This document shows, piece after piece, positions 1 through 8,138 of a stretch of 35,239 nt of DNA (positions are counted from its first letter, which is position 1; the number at the start of each line of letters is the position of its first letter). The notes below the pieces were generated by a model. The model was not told the DNA's origin. It saw only the letters and a program-made list of their open reading frames with translations, and searched no databases. Location: NCBI GenBank assembly GCA_031292015.1, contig JARLHY010000093.1, forward strand, positions 1-35,239. The letters are read 5' to 3'. This DNA is from Negativicutes bacterium. GTDB taxonomy: Bacteria; Bacillota_C; Negativicutes; Sporomusales_B; JARLHX01. Position numbers and translations under genes: made by a program.

Positions 1-2
1 CA

Positions 3-707
3 GAAGACCAGGAGCTAAATAAGTTAATCGACAAAAATTCCGAAGTGCTTTATACCCAAATCGTCGAAAGGATTCGCATGTGGATCCTCAAAGGCTATTT
101 GAAGGAAGGGGACACGCTTCCCTCAGAGCGCGAATTGGCCCAGATGTTTGAGGTCAGCCGGATGCCGGTAAGTCAGGCGATAAAGATCCTGGAATTCCTG
201 GGAGTTGTTCAGCAAGTCAGAGGTAAAGGCGTATGTGTCAAAAAGATTGACCTTCATCATATCCTGAATAATATTGGTTTCTTAATGCTGGATCCCCAGC
301 GGGGATTATATGACTTGTTTGAGGTGCGGGAAGCTATTGAAATCCAGGCGGCGAAGCTGGCCGCGCAACGCCGCTCCAAGGACGATCTGGACGCGATGGA
401 AGATGCTTTGCTGGAAATGGAACGGAATATTGTTATGAAAAAAGATGTGAAAAATGCTTCGATGCGTTTCCATTCCGCGCTCATCGCTGCCGCCGGCAAT
501 GATGTCTTGATAAAAGTAAATGATTTTTTAGCAGAATTGTTAAGATACTCGCGGCAGAAGTCACTTAATGAAGTTAGCCGGCAGGATGTTGCCCTAACTT
601 ATCACAAACGCATTTTTCAGGCGGTCAAAGAGCAAAATGCGGAGAAAGCCAGCGTCGCTATGCAGGAGCATTTGCAGCAATTGACCACAACGCTGGAAGA
701 TAAATAG
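3..707 (+). CDS. GntR-family (FCD subfamily) transcriptional regulator, probably 5'-partial
   Basis: A DNA-binding regulator with an N-terminal winged helix-turn-helix (LPSERELA and the following recognition helix, roughly residues 25-65 counted from the GTG at 45) and a C-terminal all-helical FCD ligand-binding domain (DLFEVREAIE near residue 90, FHSALIAAAGN near 143, then YHKRIFQAV with C-terminal helices). The frame is open to the left edge. The only in-frame start inside the window is GTG at 45, which leaves almost no residues before the first helix, so the true start is probably outside. It lies 134 bp upstream of suyAB on the same strand. FCD regulators commonly control neighbouring carboxylate catabolism genes, so control of suyAB and the transporter by a sulfonate or its product is a reasonable inference. 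The ligand is unknown. Confidence 0.85.
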   Translation, partial: EDQELNKLIDKNSEVLYTQIVERIRMWILKGYLKEGDTLPSERELAQMFEVSRMPVSQAIKILEFLGVVQQVRGKGVCVKKIDLHHILNNIGFLMLDPQRGLYDLFEVREAIEIQAAKLAAQRRSKDDLDAMEDALLEMERNIVMKKDVKNASMRFHSALIAAAGNDVLIKVNDFLAELLRYSRQKSLNEVSRQDVALTYHKRIFQAVKEQNAEKASVAMQEHLQQLTTTLEDK

Positions 708-725
708 CGTTAGACAATCAATGGC

Positions 726-741
726 ATGCCAGAATGCCAGA
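726..741. promoter_or_regulatory. Tandem 8-bp repeat, possible operator upstream of suyAB
   Basis: ATGCCAGA occurs twice back to back, and the first copy is overlapped by a GGCAT/ATGCC inverted pair (723-738). It sits between the regulator stop and suyA. An operator for the adjacent GntR-type protein is a guess from position only. At 755-765 there is also a strong Shine-Dalgarno-like AAAGGAGGTGA with no suitably spaced start codon, so it may be fortuitous or mark a lost small gene. Confidence 0.25.
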
Positions 742-841
742 AGAGCAACGAAGTAAAGGAGGTGAACCGTCTTCGGCGCGAATCAGTATCCCGGTTCAGG
801 CGGCTCAACTGATAATAAGGATTTTATGAAGGAGGATGAAC

Positions 842-1123
842 ATGCGACACAAGTTTTTAGTCCACGGTGTGGAGGATAATGTCGGGGTAGCTGTCCAGGA
901 CATTACGGCCGGCGAAAACGTAATCGGGGTTTTTCTGGACACAGACGGAGAAACAACGATAAAATCCAATCATGATATTCCCCTTGGACACAAGATCGCC
1001 CTGAAAGCGCTGAAAACCGGTGAGTTTGCTACAGAATACGGAGAAACAATCGGCAAAACAACGCAGGACATCAAGCCGGGCGACTGGGTACATATTCACA
1101 ACCTGAAAAGTGCGAGGTGGTAA
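842..1123 (+). CDS. suyA: (R)-sulfolactate sulfo-lyase small subunit (SuyA), UxaA N-terminal/SAF domain protein
   Basis: Small subunit of the enzyme that eliminates sulfite from 3-sulfolactate, giving pyruvate. The 93-residue protein is a single SAF-type domain: FLVHGVEDNVGVAV at the N-terminus, IPLGHKIALK in the middle and GDWVHIHNLKSARW at the end, the usual pattern for SuyA and for the N-terminal part of altronate dehydratase. ATG 842 is preferred over ATG 836 because GAAGGAGG (828-835) abuts 836 and is six bases from 842. SuyB follows with only two bases between the genes. A stand-alone small subunit with a roughly 385-residue partner matches SuyAB, whereas altronate dehydratases are usually one fused protein. 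A split dehydratase for a sugar acid remains possible; the sulfur-rich surroundings favour SuyA. Confidence 0.72.
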   Translation: MRHKFLVHGVEDNVGVAVQDITAGENVIGVFLDTDGETTIKSNHDIPLGHKIALKALKTGEFATEYGETIGKTTQDIKPGDWVHIHNLKSARW

Positions 1124-1125
1124 AA

Positions 1126-2280
1126 ATGAATACAAAAATATTAGGTTATCGCCGCGAAAATGGCCAGATCGGGATCCGGAATCATGTCCTGCTGCTGCCG
1201 CTGGACGCCGTATCCTATCCGGTCTGCCGGGCCGTCGCCAATACGGTGGCAGGTACGCTTTATATTACTCATCCGTACGGCCGGATGCAGTTCGGGGCAG
1301 ACTTGGATCTGCATTTTCGGACACTCATCGGGACCGGCAGTAATCCGAATGTAGCGGCAGTCATCGTTATCGGTATTGAGCCGGTCTGGACAAAAAGAGT
1401 GGCCGATGGTATCGCCAGGACCGGCAAGCCGGTTGCCTATTTCTGGACTGATGAGAATGGGGATTTTAAAGCCATCGAACAGGCTTCGCGCAAAGCCGCG
1501 GAATTCGTCCACTGGGCTACGGGACTGGAAAAAGAGGAGGCCGATCTCAAAGACCTGATTTTCGGCTATAAGTGCGGAGAATCAGATACGACTTCAGGCT
1601 TGGCCGGCTGCCCGTCCGCCGGTGTTGTTTGCGACCAGCTGGTACAAATGGGGGCAACGGTGATGTTTGGCGAGACACCGGAAATCACCGGCGCGGAACA
1701 TATCCTGGTCAAGCATTTCGCGACCAAAGAACTAGGGGATCGATTCATAAAAATACACAAAGATTATCTGGATCTCATTTTTTCCAAAGGCGAGGATCTT
1801 CTGGGATCGCAGCCAAACCAGGGCAATATCGCCGGCGGAATAAGCACTATCGAGGAAAAAGCCCTGGGCAATATCCAAAAACTGGGCAAGTCCCCGGTTG
1901 TTGGTATTCTGGATACTTGTGAAGCTCCCACTAAACCGGGTCTGCATTTTATGAATACATCATCGGCCGCGGCCGATTTGGTGACCGCCATGGCAGCTGC
2001 CGGAGCCGCGATGACCGTATTTGTCACCGGCAAAGGCAACAATGTCGGCAATCCGATAATACCAGTGGTTAAAATATGCGCCAACCCGAAGATTTGCCGA
2101 CTCGTGCCTGAAAATCTGGATGTGGATGTAAGCGGCGTCATCACCCGGGAATTAACACTGGGACAAGCCGGCGACAAAATCATGGACTGCATCGTCAAGA
2201 CGGCCCGAGGTCGGTTCACGGCGACAGAAGTGCTAAAACACGATGAGTTCGCTTTGACCCGGCTATATCCCCAGTCATAA
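1126..2280 (+). CDS. suyB: (R)-sulfolactate sulfo-lyase large subunit (SuyB), UxaA-family lyase
   Basis: Catalytic subunit, cytoplasmic, predicted to desulfonate sulfolactate to pyruvate and sulfite together with SuyA. The 384-residue protein has the family hallmarks: GYRRENGQIGIRNHVL at the N-terminus, a cysteine-containing YKCGESDTTSGLAGCPSAG segment near residue 160-175, GETPEITGAE near 190, and late conserved segments ILDTCEAP and VTGKGNNVGNPIIPVVKIC. Related UxaA/SuyB lyases use iron bound by such cysteines. ATG 1126 is chosen because GAGGTGG (1114-1120) sits five bases upstream. The GTG at 1117 lies inside the end of suyA. It forms an operon with suyA and the transporter. Length and split architecture favour SuyB over altronate or galactarate dehydratase, but the substrate cannot be proven from sequence. 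Confidence 0.72.
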   Translation: MNTKILGYRRENGQIGIRNHVLLLPLDAVSYPVCRAVANTVAGTLYITHPYGRMQFGADLDLHFRTLIGTGSNPNVAAVIVIGIEPVWTKRVADGIARTGKPVAYFWTDENGDFKAIEQASRKAAEFVHWATGLEKEEADLKDLIFGYKCGESDTTSGLAGCPSAGVVCDQLVQMGATVMFGETPEITGAEHILVKHFATKELGDRFIKIHKDYLDLIFSKGEDLLGSQPNQGNIAGGISTIEEKALGNIQKLGKSPVVGILDTCEAPTKPGLHFMNTSSAAADLVTAMAAAGAAMTVFVTGKGNNVGNPIIPVVKICANPKICRLVPENLDVDVSGVITRELTLGQAGDKIMDCIVKTARGRFTATEVLKHDEFALTRLYPQS

Positions 2281-2321
2281 GCTTATAAACCCGAGAGGTG
2301 GCGGAAACACAAGGAGGACGC

Positions 2322-3638
2322 ATGAATTTGCAGCTTAATGTGGAACAGACATACAGCCATTCGATCAAGAAGATGAAGCAATACCGACTTTGGATTTTCT
2401 GCGCAATTTCCGCCACCTATCTGGTGTCTTACTTTCATCGTGCCGCTCCGGCTGTGGTGGGCCCAGAGATAATGAAAGAATTCTCCCTCGATCCGTCTGC
2501 CCTGGGATTTATCGGTTCGATGTATTTCTGGGCCTATGCCGCCACAGCCCTGCCGGCAGGCATCTTGGCTGATACATGGGGAGCACGAAAAACAATCGCA
2601 ACTTTTGTACTGCTGGCAGGGATTGGCGGATTCATCTTTGCTCTGGCTCCCAGTGTACCATTCATGGCGCTGGGCCGATTTGTAATCGGCTTCGGTGTCG
2701 GGGTCGTCTATGTGGCGGCCATGCGCATCCTCGCCGATTGGTACAAACCTGATGAGATGGCCACATATTCTGGTATCTTGCTGGCGGTCGGGAATATCGG
2801 AGCCTTAATATCCACCACGCCCCTGGTCATTCTCATGGAGAATATCGGCTGGCGCCATTCTTTCAGTCTGGTGGCCGGACTAACTTTGTTAACAAGCGCC
2901 GTAGCCTATGGGATTATTCGCAATAAGCCGGTTGACCTGGGATTTACCCCGCCCCTGGAAGGCATGGACTCGACCCGGGCAGCGCAAAGTCCGAAAGTTT
3001 CTTTACCTGAAGCGATGCAAGCGGTCTTTGGCAGCAAAAGATTTTATTTACTGGGGCTTTTACTGTTTTCTTACTACGGAACCTTCATGGGGGTCGGCTC
3101 GCTATGGGCGGGGCCTTACCTGCAAAACATCTATGGCCTGTCGAAACAGGTAACAGGAAATGTACTCATGATGTTTCCGCTGGGGATGATTGTGGGCTGT
3201 CCGTTGGCGGGATACATATCAGATAAGATATTGCAGTCGCGGAAGAAGGTTCTGCTTTTGGGCGGCTTGCTGCACACCTTAAGCTATATACCGCTGTTGT
3301 TTTTTAGCGACACTATGGCTCTCACGACTTTATATGTCCTGTTTTTCTGGTATGGTCTGTCAGGCGGGGCTTTCGTTTCCTGTTTTGCCTGCGCGAAAGA
3401 AACGTGTGAGGCCCGGTTTGCCGGTACAGCCGTCGGCGCGTTGAATATTTTCCTTTTTGCCGGCGGAGCTTTCTACCAGTACGTAATGGGGCTGATCATC
3501 AATCTCTATCCAACAACGGCTCAGGGTGTTTATTCGATAGCCGCTTACAGGGCTGCATTCACGGTTCCGGTTTGCGGACTGCTTTTGGGAATTGCGGCTT
3601 TTGCATTTTTCAGGGAAACCGCAAAGATAGATCCCTAA
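2322..3638 (+). CDS. MFS transporter, probable sulfolactate/organic anion permease
   Basis: A 438-residue integral membrane protein of the major facilitator superfamily with about 12 predicted helices. It shows the MFS loop 2-3 signature after helix 2 (GILADTWGARKT, about residues 80-91) and a second half starting near residue 240 after a hydrophilic loop (TPPLEGMDSTRAAQ). ATG 2322 is chosen over the GTG at 2298 because AAGGAGG (2311-2317) is placed correctly for it. It starts 41 bases after suyB and is the last gene of the + strand unit, so uptake of the SuyAB substrate is the likely role. That role is inferred from context only. No clear terminator hairpin follows the stop. Confidence 0.8.
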   Translation: MNLQLNVEQTYSHSIKKMKQYRLWIFCAISATYLVSYFHRAAPAVVGPEIMKEFSLDPSALGFIGSMYFWAYAATALPAGILADTWGARKTIATFVLLAGIGGFIFALAPSVPFMALGRFVIGFGVGVVYVAAMRILADWYKPDEMATYSGILLAVGNIGALISTTPLVILMENIGWRHSFSLVAGLTLLTSAVAYGIIRNKPVDLGFTPPLEGMDSTRAAQSPKVSLPEAMQAVFGSKRFYLLGLLLFSYYGTFMGVGSLWAGPYLQNIYGLSKQVTGNVLMMFPLGMIVGCPLAGYISDKILQSRKKVLLLGGLLHTLSYIPLLFFSDTMALTTLYVLFFWYGLSGGAFVSCFACAKETCEARFAGTAVGALNIFLFAGGAFYQYVMGLIINLYPTTAQGVYSIAAYRAAFTVPVCGLLLGIAAFAFFRETAKIDP

Positions 3639-4618
3639 AAAAAGCACGCTACGCAAAACTCAATTTGAAAAAAGCAAGTTAACACGCGGCGAAAAGAGTC
3701 ATAGTCTGAATTCTTATGGACCATGACCTGCAGATCGCGATTCGATGCTTGTCGCATTAAATAAAACCCGCAACATTCACACTCTGTCAAAGGTGGGAAT
3801 GGTGAGAATCAAAGGCACTTTGGCATTAGATAAACACTCTATATTTACGAAGCAAGGCTGAACGTCTTTCACATAGCATCTGGCAGAAGGAGGTGTTTTC
3901 CGCTGGCCGGTCTCATTTTTTTGATATTTTTTTAACGTCCGATAATATCTATTATGTTAAGTAAACTGTCAGAGGGACCGATATAAGTCTGTATTTTTGC
4001 AATCGGATCCTGATGCTGTACGAGCCCCTAGCAGCGGGTTTTTAAATGTTCTAGGTCCGAATACCCCGGCCCCTGATTTAAATCGTCTTATACGCGATTC
4101 TACGAGGTCGTTTTTTTCAGGAAACCGCATCTTTTTATCTTCCCGGCCAAACTTCATGGTATTTACATCAATAAAGACTTCGGTCAGCCGTCAGCTGAAT
4201 ATATCACATAGTGTTTATCTGGATATTTGATTAAAACTCTGCAATCAGTCGATTTGATCGAATCCGCCACCGAAAATGCAATTAAATCGACTCGGTCGCT
4301 AATTTATTAGTTCAAAATTAAAATTAATCCGCCTAAACATCATTTTATGATCGCTTTTTAACCCGACCGTTGATCCAGCATTCATTCGCAACTATTTCGG
4401 GGTGTTATTTTAATATATAATTATCCCGCAAGGTAGCAAGTCCGATCTCCTGAAATTTTCCCCCTCCCAGTCCTCCACTACCCTGCTTCTGGAAATAAGT
4501 TACATATTTCACAATATCCGTTGCCTTTGCCCATAGCGATGAAGCAAACCTATAAGATCAAGCGTCCTTCCTTATATTGCCCTCTCGTTTTCGGTGCTTC
4601 CATCAAGATCAATAGCCT
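3639..4618. other. Long convergent intergenic spacer, no supported gene
   Basis: This 980-bp stretch separates the + strand suy unit from the - strand cluster. It is visibly more AT-rich than either side (runs such as TTTTTTTGATATTTTTTTAA near 3915-3935 and AATATATAATTA near 4410). No frame has family-like sequence with a good ribosome site. The one strong SD-like site (AGAAGGAGG near 3885) leads into a reading frame of only about 24 codons ending near 3964. I see no tRNA, IS end or convincing terminator. A decayed gene is possible. Confidence 0.5.
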
Positions 4619-5764
4619 TCACTTTAGCGGCTGGGCGTCGGCGAAACTCACCACCATCGTCCGGAAGTGGCGACAGTTCCCAATAAGGTCAGGGCTGTGC
4701 TTGAACAGTCCCCCACCCATCAGGAAAATCACTTCCTGGCCGTAAACCGCCAACAGTTCCGGCACGTTGTCGAGACTCAGCCCGCCGCCGGGGCTGGGGA
4801 AAATGGCTTTGATATGGCCCATGGGTGCGGCGCTGCCGGCGGCGATGCTTTCGCATTCTTCCCGGCTGAAGGAAAACCGCCCGCCGAAATTGGGATAGAT
4901 GGTGGCGTCGGCTCCGGCCAGCCGGGCAATCTGCCCGAAAAGGCAATAGTGGGACAAGCCGGCGTCGCTGTTGATGACGTAAGTGCCCTGAAAGGCCGGA
5001 TGGCTGATGACCGGCAAAGCGATGCCGTCATCGTCGGCCAAAGATCGCATGGCATCAAGGCCTGTTAGCGCGGGGGCCACTACCAGTCCCCCGGCTCCCG
5101 CCGCCTTGGCCAGTCTGGCCCGCCGGAACATCTCATCCGGCGCAGCTGTCACGTTAGCTACATAGATGCTGTTTCCGCCTGTTTCAGAGTTTGCTTTGTC
5201 CACAGCTGCCGCGCAGCGTTCGACCCGTTCGGCGAAGGGAGCGAAACATTGATTGGTCAGGCCATGATCGTCCTTGATGATGTCGATCCCGCCAACAGCG
5301 CATTTGTAAGCAACTTCCGCAAGTTCAGCAGCCGACAGGCCCATCGGTTTGAGTGCCGTCTGCAGCAGCGGGCGCCGCGGGACTTTCAGAAGGGTTCGCA
5401 GACCATCCCGCCCGAAGCGGGGACCGCGGAAAGACTTCAGGAGCGAAGCCGGCAGATCCAGGCTTTTCACCCGGATACCCGGCTTGATGCTGATATTGCC
5501 GAAAACCACGTTCAGCAGCTGGGTCAACTCGCCGGCTGCAGTTTCTGTGGCATAACTTACGCGGGCGAAGTATCGACCTACACCATCAGCGGCAAAACTC
5601 TCGAGCCGGCCGACCACCTCATCGCGGATAAAGCCGGCAGGCACCAAATCCTCGGGAAATTCCACCGTTTGCTCCAGACAGATATCTTTGGCTTTGGCCA
5701 GGGCTTCCGCTTCGCCGCCGGTCAGAGTGTAGTCGACATGAAAACGTTCTCCCGACAGCATCAT
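4619..5764 (-). CDS. RuBisCO-like protein (form IV family)
   Basis: A 381-residue member of the RuBisCO superfamily that is not a carboxylase. Aligned by eye to RuBisCO, the segment TALKPMGLS (K139) matches the 175-177 region, with Met at the second lysine position. GGIDIIKDDHGL keeps the carbamylated lysine (K164) and Asp (D166) but has His167 in place of the metal-ligand Glu. SHPAFQG (H255) matches the 294-298 region. Phosphate-binding glycines are present (SPGGG near 324-328; MGGG near 349-352). Loop 6 lacks the usual catalytic Lys. This suggests enolase/isomerase-type chemistry on a phosphorylated sugar-like substrate. Known family roles include the methionine salvage enolase, the 5-methylthioribulose-1-phosphate isomerase of Rhodospirillum and apionate enzymes; the specific one is not evident. 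Its start overlaps the transketolase stop (ATGA), so they are co-translated. Confidence 0.85.
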   Translation of the reverse strand: MMLSGERFHVDYTLTGGEAEALAKAKDICLEQTVEFPEDLVPAGFIRDEVVGRLESFAADGVGRYFARVSYATETAAGELTQLLNVVFGNISIKPGIRVKSLDLPASLLKSFRGPRFGRDGLRTLLKVPRRPLLQTALKPMGLSAAELAEVAYKCAVGGIDIIKDDHGLTNQCFAPFAERVERCAAAVDKANSETGGNSIYVANVTAAPDEMFRRARLAKAAGAGGLVVAPALTGLDAMRSLADDDGIALPVISHPAFQGTYVINSDAGLSHYCLFGQIARLAGADATIYPNFGGRFSFSREECESIAAGSAAPMGHIKAIFPSPGGGLSLDNVPELLAVYGQEVIFLMGGGLFKHSPDLIGNCRHFRTMVVSFADAQPLK

Positions 5765-6768
5765 AGCGCCTCAGCCTTTGCTGCGCTGTGAACAGGCGCC
5801 AGGTATACCTCCGCCAGCTCAGCTTCGGCAATATGAAATTTATTGCCGGTCAGTCCCTCGATGGCGCGGATAAGAGCCATCGAGTCGATTTCATATTCTT
5901 TCATCAGATAAGGCCGGCTGGCTCCGTGGGCATACACATCCTTGAGGCCGACCCGCACCAGTTTTTTTCCCATCCCCTGCTCGGCCATGACTTCGGCCAC
6001 GATGCTGCCCAACCCGCCGATTACCGAGTGGTTTTCCATTGTGACAACTCCATAGCGGGTGCGGGCGATGGCCTCCAGCACCGCCGGGTCGTTGAAGGGC
6101 TTCAGGGTGCTGACATGCAGGTGGTGTACCCCCAGACCGCGTTTTTTCAGCGCCTGGGCCGCCCGCATAGCTTCTTCGGTGCAGATGCCGCTGGTCAACA
6201 AAGTGATATCGTCTCCCGTGCTTACCAGGCGGGACTGGTTCAGGCGCATCGGGTTCTGCGGATTGAAGAGGCGCGGAATCTCACCCCGCAGGATCCGTAC
6301 ATAAACCGGTCCAGGAACTGCGTAAGCCACATCGAGAACGCTTTCCACATCGGTGGCGTCGCCACACTCCAGGATGGTCATGTTCGGCAGGGCCCGCATC
6401 ACGGCAATATCCTCGATGGCCTGGTGGGTCGCGCCGCCGGGGGTGGTGATTCCAGGCAGAAAACCGAACATTTTCACCGGCAGGTTGGGGTAGGACACCG
6501 ACATCGCCACCTGGTCGTACGCCCGCCGGTAGATGAATACCGCAAAGGTATGAATAAAAGGAACGAGACCTTCCCGGGCCAGACCGCCGGCGAAGCTCAA
6601 CATGTTTTGCTCGGCGATTCCCATGGAGAAAAAACGCTCAGGATAGGTATCCCGGAAGAGATCGGCTTCCACAGAACTGGTCAGGTCTGCCGATAACACC
6701 ACGACTTCAGGCCTGTGCTCCGCCCACTTTACCAGGTTGCTCCAGTGAACTTTCGACACTATCTCCAT
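5761..6768 (-). CDS. Transketolase-like protein, C-terminal (pyrimidine-binding plus C-terminal domain) subunit
   Basis: A 335-residue second half of a split thiamin-diphosphate enzyme. GIAEQNM (E53) carries the catalytic Glu that activates the cofactor, FAVFIYRRAYDQV follows, and GGATHQAIEDIAVMRALPNM (about 111-130) is the usual late motif. The C-terminal domain begins near residue 190. Relative to canonical transketolases, the SHAGI-type His is replaced (FLPGI, L104) and the GxDG Asp before THQ is replaced by Gly, positions that contact the donor sugar. It starts 18 bases after the N-terminal subunit behind GAGGTAGAAGA and overlaps the RuBisCO-like gene by four bases. Substrate unknown; split transketolases also act on apulose 4-phosphate and on 6-deoxy-6-sulfofructose. 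Confidence 0.85.
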   Translation of the reverse strand: MEIVSKVHWSNLVKWAEHRPEVVVLSADLTSSVEADLFRDTYPERFFSMGIAEQNMLSFAGGLAREGLVPFIHTFAVFIYRRAYDQVAMSVSYPNLPVKMFGFLPGITTPGGATHQAIEDIAVMRALPNMTILECGDATDVESVLDVAYAVPGPVYVRILRGEIPRLFNPQNPMRLNQSRLVSTGDDITLLTSGICTEEAMRAAQALKKRGLGVHHLHVSTLKPFNDPAVLEAIARTRYGVVTMENHSVIGGLGSIVAEVMAEQGMGKKLVRVGLKDVYAHGASRPYLMKEYEIDSMALIRAIEGLTGNKFHIAEAELAEVYLAPVHSAAKAEAL

Positions 6769-6786
6769 TCTTCTACCTCACTATCA

Positions 6787-7698
6787 CTATAATTCGTTGA
6801 TGGCAGCATGATACTGCTGTTTTTCTTCTTCACCGGTAAACCGCACATAGTGGAGTTTGGGGGAACGTTTCTTTAGAAGAGGGATATTCCTGCACGGATC
6901 GGTCACCGCCAGGATAATGAGCGGCCTGTCTTGGGGCTTTATGGTGGCGATGCCGGCCAGGGCCTCAATGTTGTGGCCGTCGATACGGAATACTTCCGCC
7001 CCGAAAGCCTCGAAGCGTTTATCGAAAGGTTCGATGTTCATGACCGAACACACTTCGCCGTCGCATTGCTGTCCGTTGACATCCACCACGACGGCCAGAT
7101 TGTCCAGCCTGTGATAAGAGGCGGATTGAATGGCTTCCCAGTTCTGGCCGGACTGAAATTCCCCGTCCGACATAAAGACCCAGACCCGCCCGCTGTCGCC
7201 GCGCAGTTTGCGGGCCATGGCGATTCCGGCGGCCTGACTGAGTCCCTGCCCCAGAGAACCTGACATCACTTCCATGCCTGGGGAGTGCTCGGCGCCGATC
7301 ATTTCCACCGTGCTGCCGTCCTTGTTAAACTGGCTCATGCCTTCGGGGGCCATGCGGCCTGTTTCCACCAGCGCGGCATAAAGCACCAGGGAGTACTGGG
7401 ATGGTGAGAGAATAAACCTGTCATACTCCGGACTCTTTGGGCCGTTGAACGCCGCTCCGGTGGTATAGCGAGGATTGGCCGGACCCGGCACTCCCTGGAA
7501 AGGCGGCGGAACAATCGGCTTATCCACCGTGCCCAGATTCATCGCCTTGATATACAGGGTGGCCAGGATCTCGGCCGCCGAGCAGGCCTGGCTCAGATAG
7601 CCGCCGCTGTTGGTGACCGTGTGCTCCAGCACTCGCCGGCGTATTCCCCGGGCGACCCTTCTGACCTCGTTTTGCCAGCCCCAGTCAGAACTAATCAT
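6787..7698 (-). CDS. Transketolase-like protein, N-terminal (ThDP pyrophosphate-binding) subunit
   Basis: A 303-residue first half of the split enzyme. The ThDP/metal motif is SDGEFQSGQNWEAI, ending in LDNLAVVVDVNG (about 177-209), with Ser in place of the first Gly of the usual GDG. SGSLGQGLS (about 146-154) is canonical. Two histidines conserved in transketolases appear substituted: SGGYLS has Tyr34 where SGGH or SGHPG is normal, and SPSQYS has Gln101 where SKGH is normal. The ATG at 7698 follows GAGGGG with normal spacing and is preferred over ATG 7731, which has no ribosome site. It is the first gene of a unit (this gene, C-terminal subunit, RuBisCO-like protein) preceded by leader element L1. 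The substitutions suggest a substrate other than ordinary pentose phosphates. Confidence 0.83.
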   Translation of the reverse strand: MISSDWGWQNEVRRVARGIRRRVLEHTVTNSGGYLSQACSAAEILATLYIKAMNLGTVDKPIVPPPFQGVPGPANPRYTTGAAFNGPKSPEYDRFILSPSQYSLVLYAALVETGRMAPEGMSQFNKDGSTVEMIGAEHSPGMEVMSGSLGQGLSQAAGIAMARKLRGDSGRVWVFMSDGEFQSGQNWEAIQSASYHRLDNLAVVVDVNGQQCDGEVCSVMNIEPFDKRFEAFGAEVFRIDGHNIEALAGIATIKPQDRPLIILAVTDPCRNIPLLKKRSPKLHYVRFTGEEEKQQYHAAINEL

Positions 7699-7815
7699 TC
7701 CACATATCCCCTCAGTTGATATATTTTTCATTCACGGCACATGCCAAAACAGTTAATCTTAACCATTATTATACCGGCTTCCTCACCTGCAGGCCAGCAG
7801 AACCTATTTCCTTGG

Positions 7816-7877
7816 AAACAGCAAACAGGCCAAGGCACTCCCCTAGGAATGCCCTGGCCTTCCATCGCCTGATCAGC
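7816..7877 (-). promoter_or_regulatory. Leader element L1 (switch hairpin plus terminator) upstream of the transketolase/RuBisCO-like unit
   Basis: On the - strand, GCU GA UCAG (7877-7869) is followed after a short loop by UGGA A GGC (ending at 7857). The GGC starts an 11-bp terminator stem AGGCCAGGGCA/UGCCUUGGCCU with one G-U pair. The first hairpin is imperfect here (an A-G mismatch and a G-U pair), making this the least regular copy, and the U tract is weak (GUUUGCUGUUU). The element begins about 8 bases after the DUF1858 stop and ends 118 bases before the start codon. A TATAAT at about 7770 without a good -35 lies in the remaining leader. Confidence 0.6.
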
Positions 7878-7885
7878 CGACGTCT

Positions 7886-8074
7886 TTACGCAGCTTTGTT
7901 CAAGTCCGCGATTAATGCGTCGATATCGATGCCGTGGGCCAAAGCGCCTTGTTCGATGTTTTCGAACCGGGCGGCTGCGCAGCCGAAGCAGCCCATGCCG
8001 TGGTTGCGAAATACTTCGATGGTGTTCGGATATTGCCTGACAACATCACCGATACCCATTTCTTTTGTGATCAT
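7886..8074 (-). CDS. DUF1858 domain protein (small CxxC protein)
   Basis: A 62-residue protein formed by one DUF1858 domain: an N-terminal GIGDVVRQYP helix, then HGMGCFGCAAARFENIEQGALAHGID with a CxxC pair (C29, C32), the family hallmark that may bind a metal or a redox ligand. ATG 8074 is preferred to ATG 8095 because AAGGAGG stands eight bases upstream of it. It lies 64 bases downstream of the amidohydrolase with no terminator between, so they are probably co-transcribed. Such proteins occur in many anaerobes, often fused to or beside iron-sulfur redox proteins; no biochemical role can be assigned here. Confidence 0.8.
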   Translation of the reverse strand: MITKEMGIGDVVRQYPNTIEVFRNHGMGCFGCAAARFENIEQGALAHGIDIDALIADLNKAA

Positions 8075-8138
8075 TGGTTGTCCCTCCTTATTCAATGTAA
8101 AACATTGCCCGGAAAACCCTGATTATGACCTGGCAAAA

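Noticed and set aside
4619..5764. True carboxylating RuBisCO
   Set aside because: The loop 6 lysine, the second KPK lysine and the Glu metal ligand are replaced, and the protein is only 381 residues.
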